A stretch of 51,593 nucleotides of DNA. Source: an uncultured Prevotellaceae bacterium. GTDB taxonomy: Bacteria > Bacteroidota > Bacteroidia > Bacteroidales > Bacteroidaceae. The notes below the pieces were generated by a model. That model made no database searches and was not told the origin of the DNA. It worked only from the letters and a program-made list of their open reading frames with translations. Location of the stretch: the NCBI GenBank assembly GCA_902790625.1, contig CADASP010000032.1, forward strand, positions 1 to 51,593, written 5' to 3'. Below are positions 41,234 through 50,479 of the stretch, piece by piece (position 1 is the stretch's first letter; each line of letters opens with the position of its first letter). The translations under genes were made by a program, and so were the position numbers.

Positions 41234-44116
41234 TCAGTTTTCATTGTCATATCTCTTATATAAATAGGTCTCAAATTGCTGGCGGAATGCCTTCAGCCGC
41301 TGCCGTGCTCCCTGTCCTGTCCATGCTCCGTCGTAGCGGTTGGATCCCTTGTGTGAGTTCAGCGGTGCGCTGATTTGGTGGACGACGGCAAACGACGAGG
41401 TGGAAATCTCCTGCTTCTTGGTGTCGATGACGTAGTCGCGTGTCATCTGGTTCACAATCTTCCCGTTGCCGTTGCCGTCGATGGTGATGGTCTGTCCGCT
41501 CTTGTCGGTGACGGTCATCTTTCCGGCTCCTCCGGCGATGGTCAGCTTCTCGCGAATACCCAGCGAGTCGGAGCATGCCGTTGGGAAGACACCCTCCTCG
41601 ATGGTGTTGTCCACATAGATGGAGTTGTCTTGGAAGTGATAGCGTATGAAGGCATTGATCTCCTCCACCATGGCCAGCGCCTTGTCGCGGGCTGCCTGCA
41701 CCTCGTCGCTGATTCTTCCTTCCGACTTCTCTCTGTCGAGTCGCTCGCCATATTCGTCGAAGATCACCTTGATGTCGCTCCACGAGGGCAGTCCCCGCTC
41801 GTAGGCCTTTTGCATGGCCTCGTTGTCGGGTGCAAACACGGTGTAGTTGTAGGTGTTGAAGTAGTTGACGTTGTCGGTCAGTCCTCCCTTGGCAGCGAAG
41901 GTGTGGTAGGCGTCCATGCGCCTCTTGTTCGTCACGGTGTTTTTTTGCACCAGCTTGTCGCTGGCAAACTCCATGATGCTGTCCATGTCGAAGCTGGTGC
42001 ACAGCTCGAGGAACTCCGAGAAGCGGCTGTCGGCTTGCAGCACGTCGAGCACCGAGCGGTGTGGGGGCTGTATGACGTGGCTGACGGCGTAGGCTGTGCC
42101 GTTGGCCTGGTTATACACCTGAGTGATTTGCGGGACGGGCAGTGTGCCGTCTATCTGCGCACCTCCACGCACTTGTGAGCCTTCGAAGCAAATCTCGCCG
42201 CCGTGCTTCGTCTTGTAGTATTTGTTGCCCCCCAGCTTCTCGCCGTCGCCCAGCACGATGGTGTGATAGTTCAGGATGTCGACCAGCTGTGTGCGGAACT
42301 GGCTGGTGGTGACGCGCCCCAGCGAGTCGGCGGGCGTGGTGCCCACCTCGCCTGTGGCGGGGTTGTATTTCCACGCCGAGCAGAAGACGTAGGGCGACCT
42401 GTTCTCATAGTAGAACTTCAGTGCTCGCGGCTGCTGTCCGGGCACCAGGAAGACGGGGTCTACATAGTAATTGCTGAAGGCCTCGTCGGTGGGGATGAAG
42501 AACGCGTAGTTGGCGCTCATGGCCAGCAGGTAGGCGAAGTAGTTCAGGTTGAGGGCGAGGGGTTTGCGCCCGCCCTTTCCGTCGTTCACGGCCTCGTTCA
42601 TAATCTTCATGTTGCTCGACAGCGTGACGGGTGCCGAGACGGCGATGAGCGACGGTGGAGCGAAGACGGTGTTGAGCATATAGGCCACCCCGTTGTTGGC
42701 AATCTTCACGTCGTACGAGCCGTTGGCATTCTTGTTCAGCACATCGAGCGAGAGGCCCATGGGGTCGTTGGCTTCGTCCATCACTCGGTCGAACTTCGAG
42801 GGCACCGTTCCCACAAACGAGTTTTTCATCAGGTTGGCCACAATCTGCTGCACGTTTTGCATGGGGATGGAGTCGATGTTCTCCTCCAGGTTCTCCAGCG
42901 TGTTGGGCTTCTTGCCAAAGGCGTTGATGAGGAACTCACCGCCACCTCCTGGCAGGAAGAACTGCTGCATGGCCTGGTCGGTGGGCACAAACATGGCCGC
43001 GATGTCCTTCAGCGGGTTCTCGCCGGCGGCGCCGCTGTTGTAGTTGTTCCACCCTGGGTCGTAGGGCAGGATATACTGCACGTTGCTGCGGTTGGGGTCT
43101 TGTGTCAGTGCGCCTCCCTGCGAGCGCTGGCTGAAGTAGCGCTTCTGGAAGATGGAGTCGATTTCTGGCAGATGGTTCTGCACGGCAAAGTTGTTGTAGT
43201 TCTGCGTGGTGGAGCCATCGTAGTAGGGTGCCGAGAAGCGGTCCAACATGCGGCTGAAGAGGCGGCTCTCGCCGTTGTTGCGCACCACCTCTGCCAGGTT
43301 GCCCGGTGGCACCAGCACGTCCTCCATCTGGTGTATGTATCCGTTTTTGCAGGTCACGTCGGGGCAGATGATCTTGTCTCTGAAGACGTAGGCCGAGTGC
43401 TGCTCCTCGTCGTAGGGCGTGCCCGTGATGACCTCGAAGTCGCTGTTCTCTCCGTGCAGGGTGATGTTGTTGCTGGTCATCTGTTCTTCGGTGAAGTGCA
43501 CCATCATGGGCCTGGTGGCGTCCATCACCATGTAGATGCCCTTGTCGTAGTACTTCTCCCAGTAGCTGTTGTTGACTGGCATGTCGGCGCGTCCACGCAG
43601 CCGGGTGATGGTGTCGATGACGTTCTCGCCCGTGGTGTGCTTCATCGACTGTCCCTGCACCACCGATGTGCTGGTCTCGCTGATGTTCGACAGCATCTCC
43701 ACCAGTATGGCGTTGTCGAGCATCGAGGCGTAGAGCAGTTGCTTCTTCATCGATTCTGTCAGGTCGTCATACTTCTTCACGCCCCACTGGTTGTTGGCGT
43801 AGAAGCGGTCGAAAGCCTCGTCGTTGGCCGGGAACACTGTTTTGGAACCCGTCTTCGAGAGTGTTTCTGCGTACCCCAGGTCGTCAATCAGCCGTAGGTA
43901 GTTCTTGAAAGTGCCTTTCAAGACGCTGCCTTGCCCGCTTTTCAAGCTTTCGGGGTGCTCCATGGCTTCGTAGATGCTACCGCCCAACCACGACGGATAG
44001 TTGTCGGGGTCGTCGAGCTTGTAGTCATCGGTGCAAGCCGTGAGCGAGCCATAGGCGAAGGCTATGCAAACCGCGATGCGCGTCTTGCTGGCTAATTCTG
44101 CAAAATGGTTACTCAT
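41234..44116 (-). CDS. large multi-domain fasciclin (FAS1) lipoprotein C
   Basis: A 960-residue lipoprotein (lipobox L-T-A-C in YGSLTACTDDYKLDDPDN). FAS1-type strands recur: SKTVFPANDEAFDRFYA near 95, AAMFVPTDQAMQQFFLP near 370, YAFFIPTDEAFSNYYVDP near 540 and YTVFAPDNEAMQKAYERG near 765, so four FAS1 domains are likely. It is longer than the other two fasciclins and lies immediately before SusC 2. A 182-bp spacer with 7-bp repeats separates it from the CotH gene upstream. The C-terminal residues (WTGQGARQRLKAFRQQFETY) are basic and helical. Confidence 0.85.
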   Translation of the reverse strand: MSNHFAELASKTRIAVCIAFAYGSLTACTDDYKLDDPDNYPSWLGGSIYEAMEHPESLKSGQGSVLKGTFKNYLRLIDDLGYAETLSKTGSKTVFPANDEAFDRFYANNQWGVKKYDDLTESMKKQLLYASMLDNAILVEMLSNISETSTSVVQGQSMKHTTGENVIDTITRLRGRADMPVNNSYWEKYYDKGIYMVMDATRPMMVHFTEEQMTSNNITLHGENSDFEVITGTPYDEEQHSAYVFRDKIICPDVTCKNGYIHQMEDVLVPPGNLAEVVRNNGESRLFSRMLDRFSAPYYDGSTTQNYNNFAVQNHLPEIDSIFQKRYFSQRSQGGALTQDPNRSNVQYILPYDPGWNNYNSGAAGENPLKDIAAMFVPTDQAMQQFFLPGGGGEFLINAFGKKPNTLENLEENIDSIPMQNVQQIVANLMKNSFVGTVPSKFDRVMDEANDPMGLSLDVLNKNANGSYDVKIANNGVAYMLNTVFAPPSLIAVSAPVTLSSNMKIMNEAVNDGKGGRKPLALNLNYFAYLLAMSANYAFFIPTDEAFSNYYVDPVFLVPGQQPRALKFYYENRSPYVFCSAWKYNPATGEVGTTPADSLGRVTTSQFRTQLVDILNYHTIVLGDGEKLGGNKYYKTKHGGEICFEGSQVRGGAQIDGTLPVPQITQVYNQANGTAYAVSHVIQPPHRSVLDVLQADSRFSEFLELCTSFDMDSIMEFASDKLVQKNTVTNKRRMDAYHTFAAKGGLTDNVNYFNTYNYTVFAPDNEAMQKAYERGLPSWSDIKVIFDEYGERLDREKSEGRISDEVQAARDKALAMVEEINAFIRYHFQDNSIYVDNTIEEGVFPTACSDSLGIREKLTIAGGAGKMTVTDKSGQTITIDGNGNGKIVNQMTRDYVIDTKKQEISTSSFAVVHQISAPLNSHKGSNRYDGAWTGQGARQRLKAFRQQFETYLYKRYDNEN

Positions 44117-44150
44117 TTTTTATTAATGTTTTATAGTTAATAATTTTTTC

Positions 44151-44298
44151 AGTTAGGAGTTAGGAGTTAGGAGTTAGGAGTTAGGAGTGAGTTAGGAGTT
44201 AGGAGTTAGGAGTTCGAGACTCGTCATTCTTCATTCTTCACTCTTCATTCTTCATTCTTCACTCTTCATTCTTCACTCTTCATTCTTCATTTTTCACT
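44151..44298. repeat. two 7-bp arrays in the operon between CotH and fasciclin C genes
   Basis: Eight AGTTAGG units (44151-44210, split 5+3 by AGTG) are followed after 14 bp by nine CATTCTT/CACTCTT units (44225-44287). The second array reaches the CotH stop codon. No promoter is obvious, so the array lies inside the probable transcript. Confidence 0.95.
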
Positions 44299-46353
44299 CT
44301 ATCTCCTCAGTTTCACACTATGCTTGCGCCCCCCTTCGCTCCAGGCCACGATGTAGATGCCGGTGGGGTAGGGGAGCATGCTGAAGTCGTCGGTGGCGCG
44401 GAAGGTGCCCATGCGCCGGCCGGCAGCGTTGTAGACGCTCACCACGAACGTCAGCTGCTGCGGGTCGTCAGCCCCGAAGTGCAGCCTGCCCGCTGCGGGG
44501 TCGTAGGCCAGGGCATAGTCTGTGGTGGGAGCGTCGATGCTGGTGTCCACCGTTCCCGTCTTGCTGACCATCCACAGGCGGTTGGCCGATATGGCGTTTC
44601 GGTTGTCGCTGTTGTAGCTGATGACGCGTGTGCCGTTGGCGGCGTTGCCGCTGTACAGGTTGGCGGCATGGTCGCTCCATCGGCTCACGATGTTGTAGTA
44701 GTTGTCGGCCTGTGCCACAAAGTTCCACTGCTGGCGCACGTCGGTAGAGTCGGCGGTGGCCAATTTGATGTTGCCGCCCGTGTTGGTGCTGGCGCCGCTG
44801 CCATCGGGGCTGGGGTCGCTGATGGCCTGTCCTGTGGCTCGGTTCACGATGAAGAGGTAGCCATTGTGCAGCGTGGTGATGTGCCACTGCTGGCTCTCGC
44901 TGTCGCTGCTGCGTTGTCGGCAGCACAGCTCGTCCTTGGTGGCGTCCACGTCGAAGCAGGTGGCGGTGCCCTTGTTGCTGATGGTGTAGTAGCTCAGGGT
45001 GTCGGCCTCGAAGTCGGGGGTGATGATTTCGGGCTCCTCTGGCACCTCCTCGCCCATCTCTTTGGCAAAGGCCCTGGTGAGGAAGCTCATGTGGCGGTGC
45101 AGGTACTGCTTCACGTCGGTCACATACTGGCTGTATGTGCTGTATAGCACCCGCTCGCGCAGCGCCCTGGTGCGTATGCCCCACAGCTCGAAGTTCAGCT
45201 GCTGCGAGGCGTCGATGAGCGTTGTCAGACTGTCGATTTTGTCGTTCAGATACGGCTCCAGCCCCTCGTCCACCAGCTCTTTGTAGCGGCGGTTGATGAG
45301 CTGTGCAAACCATGGGTCTCTCCACATCTGCTGGAACCATCTGCGGCATCCGTTCGACTCGCCATAGCCATAGTCCTTCATCAGCTGCTGCTCGGTGTCG
45401 TTGGTGCCCCCTCGGTCGGTGCGGTTGTCGTTGTTGTAGGCGATGTCGTAGTCCCACAGCGGCCCCCAGTAGAGGTGGTCGTCGTCCTGGTCCTTATAGA
45501 AATAGGTGCTGAAGAATCCGTCCACGTTGCCGCTCACCTCGGTGCATATATACCAGTTGGCCAGCGTGGTGGAGTCCACCAGCTGGCGATAGCCCCGCTG
45601 CGGGTCGGCGAAGGTGGCCGCGAACAGACGGTTCTCGAAGCTCTGCACAAAGTCGCGGATGTAGCGATATTGCTGTGGCGCAATCTCGTCCTCGTCGGGG
45701 TAGTGGATGCGCACTGGCACATATTGCCTGCTGGTGGTGAATCCCGTGGTGCCTTCTGCGAAGTCGTAGAATCCGTCGGCCTCCAGCAGGTAGCCGCCCG
45801 TCAGGTTGCTCTCGTCGCTGAGGGGGTAGTCCTGCTCCGTCACGTTCACCCGGTGTGGGCGCACGTCCACCTGGTCGCTCAGCTGGTAGTTGCCCACATA
45901 GCTGCCGTTGACGCTCAGGTCGACAAACTTGGCCGCCGGGTTGAAGGGCAGTCCGGCCTTCTCGCCCATCAGGCTGGTGATGGCATTGCGCAGCAGTGTC
46001 TTGTCGCCGTGGTTGGCCAGCAGCGTCCACTTCTTCGTGTTGGCATAGCCCTTGCCCAGCAGCTTCACCTTTGTCTGAAACTTCAGCTTGTAGGGTTTCT
46101 TGGGCAGGCCAGCGGTGGAGTTGCCGCGCACGCGCACTTGCAGCGAGTCGTAGAACGTCACGTTGTCGTCCTCGTCCACATACCACATCTGTGCCAGCAC
46201 CATCGTGTTTCTGCTGGTGATGGCATTGCCCGTGAAGGTGTTGATGTAGATGTGGGGCAGGTTGGTGAGCCGCACATGCTCACCCATGTCTTGGGCCGAA
46301 AGGCCAAGGCACGCCCCTATCAGCAGCGTCAGCGACAGCAGAAATCCTCTCAT
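44299..46353 (-). CDS. secreted CotH kinase-like protein with ricin-type domain and T9SS-like tail
   Basis: A 684-residue exported protein, first gene of the SusCD/fasciclin operon. The signal MRGFLLSLTLLIGACLGLSAQD could be type I or a lipobox (I-G-A-C15). The CotH domain (~30-430) shows VRVRGNSTAGLPKKPYKLKF, KKWTLLANHGDKTLLRNAI, GGYLLEADGFYDF, EVSGNVDGFFSTYFYKD and the metal-binding GPLWDYDIAY with Asp301 and Asp303. CotH of Bacillus is an atypical protein kinase. Residues ~470-600 resemble a ricin-type trefoil (QQWHITTLHNGYLFIVNRAT, QQWNFVAQADNYYNIVSRWS), and the last ~70 residues a sorting tail (SVYNAAGRRMGTF ... GIYIVAWSEGGRKHSVKLRR). Confidence 0.88.
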   Translation of the reverse strand: MRGFLLSLTLLIGACLGLSAQDMGEHVRLTNLPHIYINTFTGNAITSRNTMVLAQMWYVDEDDNVTFYDSLQVRVRGNSTAGLPKKPYKLKFQTKVKLLGKGYANTKKWTLLANHGDKTLLRNAITSLMGEKAGLPFNPAAKFVDLSVNGSYVGNYQLSDQVDVRPHRVNVTEQDYPLSDESNLTGGYLLEADGFYDFAEGTTGFTTSRQYVPVRIHYPDEDEIAPQQYRYIRDFVQSFENRLFAATFADPQRGYRQLVDSTTLANWYICTEVSGNVDGFFSTYFYKDQDDDHLYWGPLWDYDIAYNNDNRTDRGGTNDTEQQLMKDYGYGESNGCRRWFQQMWRDPWFAQLINRRYKELVDEGLEPYLNDKIDSLTTLIDASQQLNFELWGIRTRALRERVLYSTYSQYVTDVKQYLHRHMSFLTRAFAKEMGEEVPEEPEIITPDFEADTLSYYTISNKGTATCFDVDATKDELCCRQRSSDSESQQWHITTLHNGYLFIVNRATGQAISDPSPDGSGASTNTGGNIKLATADSTDVRQQWNFVAQADNYYNIVSRWSDHAANLYSGNAANGTRVISYNSDNRNAISANRLWMVSKTGTVDTSIDAPTTDYALAYDPAAGRLHFGADDPQQLTFVVSVYNAAGRRMGTFRATDDFSMLPYPTGIYIVAWSEGGRKHSVKLRR

Positions 46354-46415
46354 TTCTAAGGTTCTAAAATGAAAACAGCCAATGGTTAGTAACAGCAGAT
46401 GTCGTAATTCAGCGA

Positions 46416-46423
46416 CAAAATTA
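46416..46423 (-). promoter_or_regulatory. -7 box of the SusCD/fasciclin operon
   Basis: TAATTTTG on the - strand (complement of 46416-46423) lies ~63 nt before the CotH start. The best TTG candidate (complement of 46440-46442) is only 16 nt away, so the -33 element is weak or non-standard, which could mean an alternative sigma factor or activator. Confidence 0.45.
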
Positions 46424-46559
46424 CGATTTTTCTTTCAAACAAAAGCAGTTTTTCCGCGAAAAATGCTATTGAGGCATAAAAAAAGCAAACAAAGTAAAAA
46501 AAAAGAAACGTTTTTACCTGCAACGGCCACAATTTTATATAGAAATAATTAAAATAATT

Positions 46560-46735
46560 GGGACGATTTTGATAAACGCGAATGCGCCCCGAAGGGGCAA
46601 TAAGCCCATAGCCCAGGGCATCGCCCTGGGTACGCGTGAGGGGAGTATGAAACGCCCTGAAAGGGCGATGGTTGCACATACATCCTACCCAGGGCGCTGC
46701 CCTGGGCTATGTGCTTGCTGGCCTTTCAGGCCAAC
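46560..46735. repeat. dispersed palindromic repeat cluster, copy B
   Basis: Hairpins GCCCCGAAGGGGC, GCCCAGGGCATCGCCCTGGG, CGCCCTGAAAGGGCG and CCCAGGGCGCTGCCCTGGG lie within 175 bp. The same modules recur at 9650-9893 and 51430-51593. No gene is seen in 46424-46825. Confidence 0.85.
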
Positions 46736-46825
46736 ATCCCCATAGTAGTAATGGTGAAATACCATGCTGCGCATGGTTTCTGTCAGGCTGTGGACTATTT
46801 CAAGTTGACTCATCATTACATAACA

Positions 46826-46863
46826 TAAAAAACAGACCCCATCACTTGAAGGGTGGGGTCTGT
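46826..46863 (-). terminator. rho-independent terminator of the BspA-like gene
   Basis: On the - strand ACAGACCCCA pairs with TGGGGTCTGT (complements of 46854-46863 and 46832-46841) and is followed by TTTTTTATG. It lies 35 nt after the stop codon. Confidence 0.88.
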
Positions 46864-48100
46864 AACGTAACCGCGTACCGTCGACTTTGTCGCCGTCACT
46901 ACTCTTTAAGTATCTCGTCTACGATGATTACGGCATCTGTGATGGTGACCTCGCCATCGTTGTTGACGTCGTACTCCTTTTTCTTATTGAAGATGGCGGC
47001 AACAGTGGTCAAATCGTTTACGATGCGGTCGGCAGGCAGCACATACTGGTAGGTGCCGTCGGGCTGTGGCTGCACATCATATAGCTGGTCTCCGCAGTAG
47101 ACCTTCGCCAACTCATAGCCCGGTTGGGGCTCGAAGGTGAGGGTCACGTCAGTACCAGGCTTTATAGAAGTAATAAACTTGCCATCTCCGTCGAATGATG
47201 TGTCATCCCTTACCAGATAGTTATCAGATCTTGTATAGTTGGCGAAGATGCGGCCACCCTTTGAGCTGCAAATACCTAAGGTCGTCTCTTTTTCTTCATA
47301 CTTTGCTTCTATAACAAGGCCCTGTTTTACATTATTTAAATGCAGCTCAAAATGTCCTTGCTCATTTTCCACGAGGTCATTGATGCGATCTATGCCGTTC
47401 ACCATAAGATGAAGGTCAAACACAGATGGGCTTATGTTTTGAACTTTAATCAACACGTTGCTTCCTTTCGGGAATTCGAAAACTTTTGTCTCCGTGCGGG
47501 CTTCGACAAAGGTACTGCCGTCATCTATAAACTGCATAAACCATCCTTTTGACGGTATGAGCGCACCCATCAGCATCCCTGGTTCTGGATCGGGGTCGGG
47601 AACTATCTCAATTGTCGTGAAGTAGCCTGTGGTGGGGTTGGCGAAGGTGATGTTGTTGGCGTTGTCACTGTCATAGGGGACTGCTCCCATCAGATTCGTG
47701 CAACCCTTGAACATAGAAATAGATGAAGTGACGCTACCCCCGCTCCAGTCTTCATTACAGTAGATGGTTTCCAGATATGAGCAATTAAAGAACATTAAGT
47801 CCATGTTAGTCACCTTCGACGTGTTGAAACTCGATAGGTTGAGGCTCGTCAAGGATTTGCAATCGGAGAACATCTTGGTCATGGCAGTCACCTCCGACGT
47901 GTCGAACCTCGACAGGTCGAGGCTCGTCAAGGATTCGCAATAGTCGAACATCTGGGTCATGTCAGTCACCTCCGACGTGTCGAACCTCGACACGTCGAGG
48001 CTCGTCAAGGCTCTGCAATTGAAGAACATTCCTTTCATGTCAGTCACACTCGACGTATCGAACCCCGACAGGTCGAGGCTCAACAAGGATGCGCACTCGA

Positions 48101-48108
48101 AGAACATG
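48101..48108. other. 8-bp target site duplication, left copy
   Basis: AGAACATG at 48101-48108 is repeated exactly at 49462-49469 on the other side of the element. Eight base pairs is the usual ISL3 duplication length. Confidence 0.93.
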
Positions 48109-49461
48109 GGTTCTACAGGATTTAGTGTGAGTTAACTTAACGAATTTAACACAAGATAGTCTTTATGCAACGTCAAGCCACCATAAAAGAAAAGCACTGC
48201 AATGCGGAATCTTTCCACATCGCGATAGCCTCTTCCGACAGTTTGAATTTCCTGTATGGAGCCATTCATTCTCTCGGCCTTGCCGTTGTTCCTTCTCATG
48301 TAAAGTGCATTGACCACCCCCTTGCGATGCCGGTCAAGCATCTCAATGACCTTGGTGATTTCTGGGATTTTGGCATCCAGCGCACGTTGTCTCCACATGC
48401 TATAGAGCACATTCACTTCTGCCTTATCATGCCTACCCTTGATGATGTCACGGAAGTCCTCCTTGATCCTCCATGCACGGGAGGTCTCGTAGTTGGCTTT
48501 CACGATGGCATCAAACTCCATCTGCTGCTTGTCGGTGAAACCAGCAGTATCCTTCAGGAAGAGGTATCTCTTGCGTTTGAGTTCCTGTTGTGTCTTTACC
48601 TCTCGTCTGCGTACATTGTCAACGGCCCCGTTGAGGTGCTTCACAACATGAAACGGATCGTGGCAGATAGCCGCATATGGCATCAGTTCCCTTATGGCAT
48701 CCCTGAAGGGATCCCACATATCGATACTTGCGGTAAGCACATTGGCTTGCTGGATGGGATTCAATGCTTTGTTAATCAGAGCCTTTGCGTCCGCCTTCTT
48801 CCTGCCTCCGACGACTTCGAGCACAGTGCCGTCATCATCATAGAGAATACTAGCGAAATCTCGTCCGTGCACGGACTTCTCGTCTATATGTATATGGTTA
48901 TGAGACTTCGTTTTGCTGCGATGCACAAGGCCAAATTCCACGGCACGTTCCATGACGTGGTGAACCTGATCGAACGTCAGCAGCAGAAGCCTCGCAGTTG
49001 CCGTCTGACTCTTGGTTTCCAAAAGTGTGTCTATCGTTTTTTTTCGAGCATAGATGTCAGACGCTCCCCGGCATCTGCCCAAGGAACCTCCAAACTCAGT
49101 GTTTTCCCATCCACGCGATACCTCGGAATGCGGGCAGTGATGTATGTCTGGCACTGCCACAGGTCCAAATGCCGCCAGGTGCGTTCTGGACGAAAATCGT
49201 ATATCGGGAACTTCTTTCCTGCTACTGTCACCTCCGGCTTCGAAAAGCGGACGTGGACATATATACTCCCATTGGCCTCGTTCTTCTCGAACGACTCTAC
49301 CTGCCAGTCGCTGTCTTCTGGCAACAGCAGGGAGGCCAATATGTCTTGTATGTTTGCTGCCATGCTGCAAAGGTACGAAGATTCTCTCACGTGGAAGCAT
49401 ATTCATATGTTAATAGCTTTAACTTTTCAAAATGTTAACTCACACTAAATCCTGTAGAACC
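48109..49461 (-). mobile_element. ISL3-family insertion sequence, 1353 bp
   Basis: Bounded by perfect 28-bp terminal inverted repeats at 48109-48136 and 49434-49461 (outer end GGTTCTACAGGATTTAG). Flanked by 8-bp direct repeats AGAACATG. It carries one transposase gene on the - strand in two overlapping frames. The perfect ends and target copies suggest a recent transposition into the BspA-like gene. Confidence 0.95.
48132..49363 (-). CDS. ISL3-family transposase, two frames joined at a run of eight A
   Basis: The N-terminal frame (from ATG 49363, MAANIQDILASLLLPEDSDW) ends ERLTSMLEKKR-stop at 49031. The C-terminal frame continues as KKTIDTLLETKSQTATARLL. They meet at eight A on the coding strand (complement of 49037-49044); a -1 shift there joins them into ~410 residues. 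The catalytic core is DDE_Tnp_ISL3: HIHIDEKSVHGRDF, LTASIDMWDPFRDAIRELMP, CHDPFHVVKHLN, and NNGKAERMNGSIQEIQTVGRGY. The stop lies in the left terminal repeat. Either translational or transcriptional slippage makes the full protein, or the gene is a fresh frameshift mutant. Confidence 0.88.
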
Positions 49462-49469
49462 AGAACATG
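49462..49469. other. 8-bp target site duplication, right copy
   Basis: AGAACATG, identical to 48101-48108; together they define the insertion point inside the BspA-like coding sequence. Confidence 0.93.
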
Positions 49470-50011
49470 AAATACATGTCAGTTACGCTCGACGTGTTGA
49501 ACCCCGACAGGTCGAGGCTCGTCAAGGATCCGCACCCGTAGAACATGCCAGCCATGTCGGTGACGTTCTCAGTGTGCAGGTAACTGAGGTTTTCAATCGT
49601 TGCCAGTTGTGTTAGATTAGCAAACATGCCAAACGCGTTGGTCAGCCCATGGTAATCGTCGAACGAGGGATGAAAGATGACTTTGGTAATCAGTTCTGTG
49701 TCGCCGCCATTGCCCCATCCTGGTAGTTCTTCACTCCAGGGTATGTCATAGGCTCCTGTTTGTGACCCTTTTTGGTCGTCATAGTAGAACGTCAGTGTTT
49801 TGCCGTCGGTGTCGGTGCTGACCACGGCATAGGCTTCTCTCGCCTCTTGTGCCCACATTTCTGGTGCGAACACGAAGGCCATCATCATTGCGGCCAGTAG
49901 TAATCTGATTTGTTTCATAGCAATAAATATTTTTGTTTTGGTATGTTCAAAAAAGGGTATACGATGGCCGTGCAGCGATAAGGATGCAGCAGGGCATACA
50001 TATTGGTGGCA

Positions 50012-50019
50012 CAAAGTTA
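50012..50019 (-). promoter_or_regulatory. -7 box of the BspA-like gene
   Basis: TAACTTTG on the - strand (complement of 50012-50019), ~94 nt before the start codon. No TTG is found at the standard distance. Confidence 0.5.
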
Positions 50020-50105
50020 CAACAAGTTTTTGTAACCGCATCGTTTTTTTCGCAAAATTTATCCCCTTTTAGAAAAAAAAGATGCTTTTTGATGGCATTT
50101 TGTTA

Positions 50106-50220
50106 GAAATAGACAAAAATCTTAAGTGAAGAGTCTCTTTAAATGAAGAATGACCCGTGAATGACCCGTGAATAATATATGGCGCAGCATTCATGATTAT
50201 TCGTGAGTCATTTATGCGCA
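50106..50220. repeat. direct repeat, left copy (115 bp)
   Basis: Near-identical to 50475-50606. It contains AAGTGAAGAGTCTCTTT, two GAATGACCCGT units and GGCGCAGCATTCATGATTAT. The right copy is 17 bp longer through an internal duplication of AAGTGAAGAGTCTCTTT. Confidence 0.92.
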
Positions 50221-50269
50221 TGAAGCACGAATGTGCATGAATAATATTATGCGCGCAGCATTCATGCAC

Positions 50270-50479
50270 ATTTCCTGACTTTGGCGATACGTCACCAAAA
50301 CAGTTGTTCGTTTCTCAAATCTGTTGTAACTCCCGTACCCCCCTACGGGAGCACACTCAAATACGGCATTTTTCTGCGTCACCCAAATCACCTCCCTCAA
50401 AAGCCCAAAACTCACTGTTTATTGGGGTTTTGGAAGATGAGTGTTTTGCGAAATGTTAAAACCGCCGAAGTCAGGAAAT
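50270..50479. mobile_element. 210-bp MITE-like segment with 17-bp inverted ends
   Basis: ATTTCCTGACTT(T/C)GGCG at 50270-50286 and its reverse complement at 50463-50479 match at 16 of 17 positions. The interior has a short CCCGTA/TACGGG hairpin and no gene. It lies between the two 115/132-bp direct repeats and overlaps the start of the right one. Confidence 0.5.

Larger units (their letters stand above)
46899..49918 (-). pseudogene. BspA-like leucine-rich repeat surface protein gene, split by an ISL3-type insertion
   Basis: Two parts: 49470-49918 (start MKQIRLLLAAMMMAFVFAPEMWAQ, signal peptide) and 46899-48108. Removing the IS and one target copy leaves 1659 nt, 552 residues, in frame, with the junction reading VTDMYFMFFECASLLSLDLS. 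The encoded protein has at least five DUF285/BspA-type repeats of ~24 residues (SLTSLDLSGFNTSSVTDM, SLTSLDLSRFDTSEVTDM). A beta domain and a dockerin-like EF-hand (YDVNNDGEVTITDAVIIVDE) close the C-terminus. Such proteins are surface adhesins. The IS transposase is on the same strand. Left as it is, the N-terminal part ends MYFMFWFYRI-stop inside the IS, giving a short secreted fragment. Confidence 0.92.

Noticed and set aside
44151..44298. Possible promoter for fasciclin C inside the 182-bp gap
   Set aside because: No TAnnTTTG box was found on the - strand; the gap is filled by 7-bp arrays.
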